A stretch of DNA of 12,741 bases from Candidatus Bathyarchaeota archaeon (GTDB lineage: Archaea; Thermoproteota; Bathyarchaeia; Bathyarchaeales; Bathycorpusculaceae). The position numbers and the translations under genes are program-made. Each line of letters begins with the position of its first letter. The stretch's first letter is position 1. Below the pieces are notes generated by a model. That model was not told the DNA's origin, ran no database searches, and was given only the letters and a program-made list of their open reading frames with translations. The stretch lies in contig DAOVFL010000010.1 of NCBI GenBank assembly GCA_030672945.1, positions 1 to 12,741 on the forward strand, in the 5' to 3' direction. This document shows, piece after piece, positions 7,107 through 12,741 of this stretch.

Positions 7107-7718
7107 TTGAATTACAAAATAGGTATGTTCGCAGTAATTCGGATGAACAAAAAAATGGTGAAACGAAAACCTTCAATATGCATCCAAAACATAGTTGCAT
7201 CAGCATCTCTTAACCAAACCGTAAACTTGGACTTGATAGTTAAAAGATTTCCACACACGGAATATCGTCCAAACGTTTTTCCAGGCCTTGTCTTTCGATT
7301 GAAAAAGCCGAAGACAGCCACCTTGATATTTAAGACTGGAAAAATGGTCTGCACAGGAGCGAAATCAGAGAAGACAGCAAGGCAAGCAGTAAATAAAGTG
7401 GCGAGGGAACTGAAAAAGAATGAGATAATACCTGCTGCAAACAAGCCTGTCATTCAGATTCAGAATGTTGTTGCGTCTGTAGTGTTAGGTGGGGAGATAG
7501 ACTTGGAAAGCGTTGTTTACAAACTTAGACGAGTGATGTATGAACCTGAACAGTTTCCGGGAGCAGTTTACAGGATGAAGGATCCAAAAGTGGTGTTCCT
7601 CATATTCTCGGTTGGAAAATTAGTGTGTGTGGGTGCAAAAAGGGAAAAAGATGTTTATGTTGCTGTGGATAAACTTCAGAAAATACTGGAAGAAAAAGAA
7701 GTTATTTTCTATCCTTAA
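7107..7718 (+). CDS. tbp: TATA-box binding protein
   Basis: This is the general archaeal transcription factor that binds the TATA box and recruits TFB and RNA polymerase. It is the two-fold repeat typical of TBP. Repeat 1 (about 22-109) begins PSICIQNIVASASL and contains FPGLVFRLKKPK; repeat 2 (about 114-200) begins PVIQIQNVVASVVL and contains FPGAVYRMKDPK. Each has the LIF strand followed by KxVCxGAK. The start is uncertain. TTG 7107 gives 203 residues with about 20 residues before repeat 1. ATGs at 7125, 7143 and 7155 would give the more usual 185-195 residues, and none has a well-spaced ribosome site. It probably shares a transcript with pelA. The next gene converges after 19 bases. Confidence 0.95.
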   Translation: MNYKIGMFAVIRMNKKMVKRKPSICIQNIVASASLNQTVNLDLIVKRFPHTEYRPNVFPGLVFRLKKPKTATLIFKTGKMVCTGAKSEKTARQAVNKVARELKKNEIIPAANKPVIQIQNVVASVVLGGEIDLESVVYKLRRVMYEPEQFPGAVYRMKDPKVVFLIFSVGKLVCVGAKREKDVYVAVDKLQKILEEKEVIFYP

Positions 7719-7737
7719 AAGAATAGAGGAAAAAGCT

Positions 7738-8448
7738 TCAGGATAAACCTGTTAATCGTCTACGAACCGCTGGATTCTGATCCGCAAGTCTTTTCAAAGT
7801 CATCTCAAAAGTCTCATTTTCAAACAGTTCTTTTTCTATGAAAACTCCTGTCCTTCCAACCTCATCCCTTCTTAAAAGAGCATGAACACGGTTCAGAACT
7901 GTTTCAACAGATATTCCAAGCAGTTTGCTAACATGTTCCTCACATCCAACAGTTGCGTTTTCTCTGTGCCCGTCCTTAATCGGTTCAATCAGCACTAACC
8001 GTTTGTCCACTCCAGAAGTTCGTAAACCATCCTTCAAATTTCTGATAGAAACCTCGCCACTAAACTTGTAAAATTCCCTTTCAACCTTACGCATTTTCAT
8101 TAATGGAAATGAAACACTTGTGTTTTCACCTATCTCCAGATACGCTTTCATAGCATAAGTTGGTGTAGCTTGAACAACCAAACGCCTATTGACATGTACT
8201 CCTGCCTTTTCTAAAGCGGTTTCAACAATGAATGATGACGCCAGTTGATGTATGAAAACATCTATGTCGCTCTTTTGAGTAACATCTCCTCTCGCTATGC
8301 TACCATACACAACAGTCTCTAAATTGAAGGGTTCCAATGCTTCCATTATCTGTAAGGATTCATCTCTAAGTCTCTTAAGTAAAGCCCAGTGTTCCGAATC
8401 ATAAATAACCTCTCTGTATTCTAAATGTCTCCAAGGTTTCTTCACCAT
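7738..8448 (-). CDS. Predicted nucleotidyltransferase (Pol beta superfamily)
   Basis: This 236-residue protein has an N-terminal nucleotidyltransferase fold with the signature VVYGSIARGDVTQKSDIDVF (GS at 49-50, D61 and D63 as the metal-binding pair). It resembles the archaeal COG2413-type predicted nucleotidyltransferases, whose substrate is not known to me. The C-terminal half (about 160-236) contains a possible helix-turn-helix-like segment (VSKLLGISVETVLNRVHALL) that could bind nucleic acid. The ATG at 8448 has AGAGGT 6-11 bases upstream on this strand. It is divergent from the tRNA thiolation gene and converges on tbp. Confidence 0.8.
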   Translation of the reverse strand: MVKKPWRHLEYREVIYDSEHWALLKRLRDESLQIMEALEPFNLETVVYGSIARGDVTQKSDIDVFIHQLASSFIVETALEKAGVHVNRRLVVQATPTYAMKAYLEIGENTSVSFPLMKMRKVEREFYKFSGEVSIRNLKDGLRTSGVDKRLVLIEPIKDGHRENATVGCEEHVSKLLGISVETVLNRVHALLRRDEVGRTGVFIEKELFENETFEMTLKRLADQNPAVRRRLTGLS

Positions 8449-8529
8449 TTTTTTACCTCTTCAAAAGACTATTGTATTTGGTCTAATTTAGTAATTTCCG
8501 GAAACAATCAAAGGCAACGTGAACGTTCA

Positions 8530-9474
8530 ATGAGTACCTCCGTATGCACCATCTGTAAGCAAAGGGCCTCTTTCTTTTTTAGACCATATTCCGGAGAGAA
8601 ACTGTGTAAAAAATGTTTCATCAGATCTATTGAGAACAAAGTTAGGTTGACCATTGCCAAGTACAATATGATGAAGTATAATGATAGGATAGCAGTTGCG
8701 GTTTCAGGAGGAAAAGACAGCTTGAGTCTACTGTATATTCTAGCCAAAATTGAGCGTAACTTCCCAAAGGCATCCCTTGTTGCTATTTCAGTTGATGAGG
8801 GAGTCAGGGGGTACCGCGGTAAAGCTATAAGAATGGCGGCGGAAAACTGTAAAAAGCTTGGTATAGAACATTGTATAGTTTCTTTCAAGGAGTTTTACGG
8901 CTATACACAAGATGACGTTGTTAGGCGTCTTAAAAAAGGAGACAAAACCGAGTTGACGCCGTGTGCATACTGTGGTGTTTTACGAAGGAAAGCATTAAAC
9001 ATCGCTGCAAGAGAGGTTAGAGCGAATAAGGTTGCAACTGCCCACACCTTGGATGATGAGACACAAACAATTCTCTTGAACATTCTTCATGGTGATCCCT
9101 TAAGAATAGCGAGAGAGAAACCACTTACAGACGTGGTTCATCCAGATCTTGTACAGAGAATAAAACCCTTCTGTGAAATTCCGGAAAGGGAAACAACCCT
9201 TTACGCCTACATTAAAAAAATAAAATTTCAAGATGCGCCATGCCCATACGCTTCACAAGCAATAAGAAATGATATACGCCTTTTTCTTAACAGAATGGAA
9301 TACAGACATGCTGGGACAAAATTCACAGTATTCAAGTCAATAGAGAAGATTAGACCAGCAATAGAAAAGATTGTCACAAGAGTAGAATTAAATAAGTGCA
9401 GCGAATGTGGAGAACCAACAAATGAAAGAACGTGTAAGGCCTGCCAAATGCTTCAGCAATTAAGTGTACTTTAA
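8530..9474 (+). CDS. tRNA 2-thiolation enzyme of the TtuA/Ncs6 family
   Basis: Members activate a tRNA uridine with ATP and insert sulfur, making 2-thiouridine at position 54 (TtuA) or 34 (Ncs6), using a ubiquitin-like sulfur carrier. In this 314-residue protein an N-terminal zinc site is C6, C9, C26, C29; the PP-loop is SGGKDS (59-64); and the conserved cysteines that hold an Fe-S cluster in TtuA are C145 and C148 (PCAYC) and C238 (APCPY). A C-terminal zinc site is C290, C293, C302, C305. All expected residues are present. ATG 8530 puts the first zinc pair at the N-terminus as in the family. A longer frame from 8425 would overlap the divergent gene and adds an unlikely leader. No good ribosome site is seen, so it may be leaderless. 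Confidence 0.92.
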   Translation: MSTSVCTICKQRASFFFRPYSGEKLCKKCFIRSIENKVRLTIAKYNMMKYNDRIAVAVSGGKDSLSLLYILAKIERNFPKASLVAISVDEGVRGYRGKAIRMAAENCKKLGIEHCIVSFKEFYGYTQDDVVRRLKKGDKTELTPCAYCGVLRRKALNIAAREVRANKVATAHTLDDETQTILLNILHGDPLRIAREKPLTDVVHPDLVQRIKPFCEIPERETTLYAYIKKIKFQDAPCPYASQAIRNDIRLFLNRMEYRHAGTKFTVFKSIEKIRPAIEKIVTRVELNKCSECGEPTNERTCKACQMLQQLSVL

Positions 9475-9570
9475 CTCTTGTTTAATGCAGAACACGAGGA
9501 AAAAATTACGATGCTGTTACAGCGGGAATCGCGTATTTCAAGGTTTGACCTCACTACTTTAGGAAATCGC

Positions 9571-10299
9571 TCAACCTTTTGATACTGTTATGAGTATTGC
9601 GACTAGTATGCCGATAGCCAATGTGAGTATACTGTATTTTTTACTCTCTTTTTCTGCTTGAGGAAGGAGATGTGTAGCACCCACGTAGATCAGCGCGCCT
9701 GCTGAGAACGCAAGCAGTGCTCCTAGAATTGGTTCTTCCAAGTTTCCTATTAATGGATAAGATAGTAATGTTCCCAACGGTGTTGATATCGCTGCTGCAA
9801 GGAAGGCATACATCGTAGACTTCTTTTCATCAATCCCGCTTGACAGTAAAAGCAGAAATGTGACTACACCTTCAGGAAATTCGTGAAGCACCATTCCCAG
9901 GGCAGCTAATGTTCCAGTGAGCACACTTGCACTGAAAGTCACTGAATAGACGATGCCGTCTACAAAGGAATGAAGGCTTATGCCTAACGCAGCTGTAGGT
10001 CCTATACTGCCTTTCGTGCTGCCCAGCTTGTCACAAACATAGCCACTTGTAAATCGGTTGATAATATGAAGAAAAATATATCCGGCTAGAAGAAAGATAG
10101 GTGCATTCACGTTCATACTAAAGGATTCAGGGACTATATGTATGAATGACACGGAGATGAGTACTCCGGATGCGAAACACATGAAGTAAGTTACGGATTT
10201 TTTACCCCACTCCTCGTATTTTCTTATTGTATATATTCCTATCGTTGTAACTAGGCAGGCTAAGAAGCTGGCTACTACGGCCCAGAACGGTTCAGTCAT
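9571..10299 (-). CDS. ZIP family metal transporter
   Basis: This integral membrane protein is predicted to import divalent metal (Zn, Fe or Mn) into the cytoplasm. At 242 residues with about eight hydrophobic segments it fits ZIP. Helix 4 carries LGISLHSFVDGI (H110, D114) and helix 5 carries MVLHEFPEGVV (H139, E140, E143), the metal-site helices of the family. The residue after the helix-4 histidine is Ser, where many ZIPs have Asn. The loop between helices 3 and 4 is short and lacks a histidine-rich stretch. The ATG at 10299 overlaps the end of the DtxR-type regulator by 8 bases, so the two are cotranscribed. The metal cannot be read from the sequence. Confidence 0.9.
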   Translation of the reverse strand: MTEPFWAVVASFLACLVTTIGIYTIRKYEEWGKKSVTYFMCFASGVLISVSFIHIVPESFSMNVNAPIFLLAGYIFLHIINRFTSGYVCDKLGSTKGSIGPTAALGISLHSFVDGIVYSVTFSASVLTGTLAALGMVLHEFPEGVVTFLLLLSSGIDEKKSTMYAFLAAAISTPLGTLLSYPLIGNLEEPILGALLAFSAGALIYVGATHLLPQAEKESKKYSILTLAIGILVAILITVSKG

Positions 10300-10780
10300 T
10301 TAAGTCACCGATTGTCTCTTTTTTTAACATTTTTTCAGTTAGTTCTTGTCTCCTACATTCTGAGTTGCTGAATATTTTTTTGTTGCATGGACACCTCTTT
10401 GGGTGACCGTAGGTTCGGCAAATCGCATTTATCAAATCTTCAGAACAATGATGATCTATTGTGGAGGCTTCTTCACATGCTTTCTTAGAATCATAGCTTA
10501 AGAATTCTACAAGTAAAATTTCTAAAATTCGATGTTTCCTTAATAACTTCTGAGCTTCAACGATGCCACTCTCGGTGAGTTTAGCTCCGTAATAACGTGT
10601 GTATTCAACTAAATTTTTCTTGGCAAGTTTCTGAAGAATCTCTGTTGTAGTTGCTGGGTTAACTCTAAACGATCTTGCTAAACCTGTAGTTGTGGTTCTT
10701 TCATCTCCCTCGACTTGCTTTCTGTAAATATATGTTAAGTATTTGCCTTCTTTTGGAGTTAGGGTTATTTCAATACTCAA
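10292..10780 (-). CDS. DtxR/MntR-type metal-dependent repressor
   Basis: This predicted transcription factor senses a divalent metal and controls the ZIP gene with which it overlaps. An N-terminal winged helix-turn-helix (about 8-72, with TTGLARSFRVNPATTTEILQ and a KNLVEYTRYYGAKLT wing) precedes the dimerization and metal domain (about 75-140). The 162-residue length implies no SH3-like third domain, as in MntR. Aligned by eye to DtxR, the ligands would be H83, E87, C102, S106, D109 and H110, a changed set. A C-terminal Cys group (CPCNK at 130-134, C142) replaces the usual CPHG motif. The start is TTG at 10780; a stop upstream in frame allows no longer form. Confidence 0.88.
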   Translation of the reverse strand: MSIEITLTPKEGKYLTYIYRKQVEGDERTTTTGLARSFRVNPATTTEILQKLAKKNLVEYTRYYGAKLTESGIVEAQKLLRKHRILEILLVEFLSYDSKKACEEASTIDHHCSEDLINAICRTYGHPKRCPCNKKIFSNSECRRQELTEKMLKKETIGDLND

Positions 10781-10802
10781 GGAGCATCATCTACAAAGTG
10801 AA

Positions 10803-10839
10803 TTTAGGTATTACTTAAAAATGTTTGGTTGACCCTAAA
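10803..10839 (-). promoter_or_regulatory. Promoter and candidate metal-repressor operator
   Basis: TTTAGG (10803-10808) and CCTAAA (10834-10839) are perfect inverted half-sites flanking a minus-strand TATA-like ATTTTTAAGTAAT (complement of 10810-10822). TTAGG/CCTAA half-sites are typical of DtxR-family operators, and the TATA box is correctly placed for a start near 10790. A dimer bound here would block TBP, giving autoregulation of the regulator-ZIP operon. The wide spacing (25 bases between the half-sites) is unlike the compact 19-bp DtxR palindrome, so each half may be its own site. Confidence 0.45.
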
Positions 10840-10890
10840 CTTTGCTTTCGGAAGAATCTGATACAATATAATTTGCAGCAACTAGCTTCT

Positions 10891-11088
10891 CTATTTTTCT
10901 GCTGCTTTCCTCTTTAAAATTTTTAGGATCGTAGATGCCTCACGCGCATCATTTGCAACGCCTACATGTTTAGACTTGAACAAAATAATTTTGGATCCGC
11001 AGTACGGACAGGTTCTTGTTTTCTGGTGGGATTTGGCTGCCAATAAACCGCCACATTTGCCGCAAACAATGATTATGAAGGAGGTCAT
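10891..11088 (-). CDS. Small zinc-ribbon protein (DUF1922-like)
   Basis: This protein of about 65 residues has a zinc ribbon, CGKCGG then CPYCGS (spacing CxxC-15-CxxC), followed by a basic helical tail (DAREASTILKILKRK). The layout resembles small archaeal DUF1922-type proteins, which have no assigned function that I know of. I chose ATG 11088, which places the first strand (TSFIIIVCGKCG) at the N-terminus. A GTG at 11118 would add ten residues, and neither has a convincing ribosome site. It is divergent from the PD-(D/E)XK-like gene at 11155. Confidence 0.75.
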   Translation of the reverse strand: MTSFIIIVCGKCGGLLAAKSHQKTRTCPYCGSKIILFKSKHVGVANDAREASTILKILKRKAAEK

Positions 11089-11154
11089 AGTTTTCACGCG
11101 TCCGAAAACCTTTTCCACAATACAGTAAATAACTCTAACGTAAGAGGAGAATAA

Positions 11155-11523
11155 ATGAACAGCGAAGAAAAATCTAAAGGTAGATCATGGTTGAATTTGG
11201 TTCAGCTTGCTACACGATACTTTAAGAAGAAAGGATATGAAGTCGAGCGTGAGACAATGACGCTTGAAGGTTACAGCGGAATATCAAGAAAATTTGATTT
11301 GATAGTTCAAAGGGGACGTTTGGTTCAAGGGGTTTGGATCAAGGATTGGAAGAGAACTATAGGGGTGAACGTTGTGATAAATCTCGACAAAGCTTCAGAG
11401 GATGTAGGTTTAAAAAATCCTATAATCATAGGTGATAAATTCAGCGATCATGCAAAGTCTTATGCAAATAGAAGGAAAATAACACTTTTAACAAAACGAC
11501 GAATGTATATGAGCCTAAGATAA
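11155..11523 (+). CDS. PD-(D/E)XK nuclease-like protein, active site incomplete
   Basis: This 122-residue protein looks like an archaeal restriction-endonuclease-fold protein. It has an N-terminal helix (WLNLVQLATRYFKKKGYEVE), FDLIVQRG with the conserved D48, a strand leading into WIKDWKRTIGV, and a C-terminal IIIGDKFSDHAKSYANRR typical of Mrr/Hjc-like folds. In related proteins the second motif is ExK (as in IECKDYKR); here the acid position is W61 with K63 kept, so cleavage is doubtful. The ATG at 11155 has GAGGAGA 4 bases upstream. The next gene converges after 8 bases. The fold is moderately certain; the substrate is unknown. Confidence 0.65.
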   Translation: MNSEEKSKGRSWLNLVQLATRYFKKKGYEVERETMTLEGYSGISRKFDLIVQRGRLVQGVWIKDWKRTIGVNVVINLDKASEDVGLKNPIIIGDKFSDHAKSYANRRKITLLTKRRMYMSLR

Positions 11524-11531
11524 ATAGGAGA

Positions 11532-12119
11532 TTAGATTCTTAATAACTCCTCTAGTAAACCCTCACGTTCCAGTTTGCCCAGCCAATCGACGACGCCAAT
11601 ACGACACTCGCCAAAATTTTTAAAGGCCTCCAAAATCTCACACACAATTTCTTCCACATTTTTACCTGAAACATCTAACTCACACACTCTTTCTTTTTCA
11701 TAAATATTTAATGCGTCACACAAACAGGCATCCAGAATTTCAGAAGCCAAATTCTCCCAAAGCTTACATCCGGAGAAACCGCACTGTTCCATGAACCTAC
11801 GTAATTCGACAGGGTCACGTCTCAACACAAAAATGTGAGTAGCAAGTTCTTCTGGAACAACGAAGACAGCATAATGACCGTCAACAACAACATCTCTCTT
11901 TTTACAGTGTTCAACGACTTCACGGATCCTTATACGCATAATGTTTTCATCAACAATTATAGAACCTCTTTCATCATCTCTTCCCAAAACCAAATTCTTA
12001 CCTAAGGCAAAATCTGTCAAGTTCACATACAATGCATCAAGCTTGGAAGCAAGCAAGCGTGCAACAGAGGTTTTCCCAACACAAGGTGTTCCTGTCACTA
12101 GAATAACACGTTCACACAT
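11532..12119 (-). CDS. AK6/Fap7-type adenylate kinase
   Basis: AK6/Fap7 (hCINAP) proteins are atypical adenylate kinases/ATPases with a role in small-subunit maturation, where they bind uS11. The 195-residue protein has the P-loop GTPCVGKT (10-17), the VDGHYAVFVVP motif (D80, H82) of the family, and the lid-like segment VLRRDPVELRRFM followed by WENLASEILD. The family core of about 180 residues is complete, with a short extra tail (about 170-195). The start is ATG 12119; no strong ribosome site is visible. It diverges from the RNase P RNA gene about 90 bases away. Confidence 0.9.
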   Translation of the reverse strand: MCERVILVTGTPCVGKTSVARLLASKLDALYVNLTDFALGKNLVLGRDDERGSIIVDENIMRIRIREVVEHCKKRDVVVDGHYAVFVVPEELATHIFVLRRDPVELRRFMEQCGFSGCKLWENLASEILDACLCDALNIYEKERVCELDVSGKNVEEIVCEILEAFKNFGECRIGVVDWLGKLEREGLLEELLRI

Positions 12120-12174
12120 AACTCAGCCATCCCAACCTATGAATAAGCAGGTAACAAAATAAAGCTTCCAAAGC

Positions 12175-12182
12175 CTTTATTG
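12175..12182 (+). promoter_or_regulatory. TATA-like box of the RNase P RNA gene
   Basis: CTTTATTG lies about 27 bases before the 5' strand of P1 (12207), the expected archaeal spacing. No clear BRE is seen. Confidence 0.4.
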
Positions 12183-12205
12183 AACTCCGATACGTATTAT
12201 ACTTG

Positions 12206-12520
12206 TGGCTGGCGAGTTGGCGTGTGGCCTTCGAGCCTAATCAAGGCTTGAGGAAACTCCGCCCCACATGTAGAATTGCAACGTCCGCAAGGGCGTAAGG
12301 CGAGAGCCTTGGCTCCGGAGCAGAAACGAAACGTCCATCCAGCAAGTGCCCATGAAACATGCTGAGTTGTTGAGACTGTTGGATGGAAACGGTGAAACGG
12401 CCGTCCTGCAAGTGGAAAGGGCAAACAGACGCTGATGAGGAATCTACCGGAAGTGCGGGTAGCCCGATTAGCTGAATGCCACATTGAACAGAAGGCGGGT
12501 TACAACCAACACGCCAGCCT
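12206..12520 (+). ncRNA. rnpB: RNase P RNA, archaeal
   Basis: This is the catalytic RNA of the enzyme that removes tRNA 5' leaders. Conserved region I is present as GAGGAAACTCCGCC (12250-12263) and region V as GCTGAATGCC with ACAGAAGGCGGGTTA (12471-12501). They form P4: AAC-T-CCGCC pairs with GGCGG-GTT, leaving the conserved bulged T. The ends pair as P1: GGCTGGCG-A-GTTGG (12207-12220) with CCAAC-A-CGCCAGCC (12506-12519), 13 pairs around one A-A mismatch. A P10-12-type arm is seen as CCATCCA pairing with TGGATGG, and a stem CTACC/GGTAG lies before region V. The length of about 315 is usual for archaea. It is clearly more GC-rich than its surroundings. Confidence 0.93.
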
Positions 12521-12521
12521 A

Positions 12522-12741
12522 CGTCGTAATGCGCCATCTCTAATAAAAGGCAAACTACTAGAATACCAATTCTACCTAACAAAAAACGGATACAGCAAAG
12601 CAACCATCAAAACCAAAACAAAAATAATCAAATTAATGACCAAAAACGTAAACTTAGACAATCCAGAAGAAGTCAAACTCTTCATAGCAATGCGAGAACA
12701 ATGGAGCAACGGACACAAACAAATAGCCGTCTACGCCTACA
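12522..12741 (+). CDS. Tyrosine recombinase/integrase N-terminal part, runs off the window
   Basis: The frame encodes the SAM-like core-binding domain of an archaeal tyrosine integrase. It reads KGKLLEYQFYLTKNGYSKAT from 12546, then LDNPEEVKLFIA and WSNGHKQIAVYAY up to the window end; the catalytic domain lies outside. Between the RNase P RNA and the domain there is no ATG, GTG or TTG in frame. The frame is instead open back through the 3' end of the RNA gene to an ATG at 12435. This fits an integrase gene whose attachment site coincides with the RNA gene's end, as in SSV-type integrases, or a 5'-truncated relic. The coordinates start where the RNA ends, not at a proven start codon. Confidence 0.7.

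Noticed and set aside
8425..8529. Upstream extension of the tRNA thiolation protein to TTG/ATG-like starts near 8425
   Set aside because: It would overlap the 5' end of the divergent nucleotidyltransferase and adds residues not like the family; the zinc-site N-terminus starts at ATG 8530.
12197..12603. Two minus-strand reading frames (95 and 120 residues)
   Set aside because: They are antisense to the RNase P RNA, whose conserved regions and P1/P4 pairings explain the sequence.
1..12741. CRISPR array, insertion sequence ends or toxin-antitoxin pairs
   Set aside because: I saw no regularly spaced repeats, no transposase and no toxin-antitoxin-like gene pair anywhere in the window.

Overview
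The window is archaeal chromosome. It carries an archaeal-type DnaG, TATA-binding protein, Pelota, archaeal-type PheT and TyrRS, an AK6/Fap7 kinase and an archaeal RNase P RNA. The genes are AT-rich, with frequent TTG starts and AGG/GGAG-type ribosome sites. The integrase fragment and the DNA polymerase B remnant resemble families I associate with the TACK group, perhaps Bathyarchaeia, but that placement is inference.

Layout: (1) 1-2281 holds the 3' part of pheS and complete pheT, overlapping by 10 bases. (2) 2282-2625 holds no protein gene. It has a TATA-like box followed by about 200 bases that fold into several perfect helices. I cannot assign this to a known RNA family; it is either a free-standing RNA or the leader of the next gene. 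(3) 2626-5377 holds tyrS, a small Toprim protein and the archaeal primase-like dnaG. dnaG has no in-frame ATG, GTG or TTG in a plausible place and appears to start at ACG. (4) 5378-5975 has no intact gene. On the minus strand it carries a frameshifted N-terminal fragment of a family B DNA polymerase. (5) 5976-7718 holds pelA and the TATA-binding protein gene. (6) 7738-9474 holds a minus-strand nucleotidyltransferase diverging from a TtuA/Ncs6-type tRNA thiolation gene. (7) 9571-10780 is a minus-strand operon of a DtxR/MntR-type regulator and a ZIP metal transporter, with a candidate operator flanking its TATA box. (8) 10891-12119 holds a small zinc-ribbon protein, a PD-(D/E)XK-like protein and an AK6/Fap7 kinase. 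(9) 12207-12519 is the RNase P RNA gene. It is followed directly by the start of a tyrosine-recombinase reading frame that is open back into the RNA gene and leaves the window. This looks like the edge of an integrated element.

Most of the window is information processing: charging of Phe and Tyr tRNAs, tRNA thiolation, tRNA 5' maturation, ribosome rescue, ribosome assembly, transcription initiation and RNA degradation or priming. The regulator/ZIP pair is a self-contained metal homeostasis unit. The accessory-like parts are the unassigned RNA, the polymerase remnant and the integrase at the right edge.
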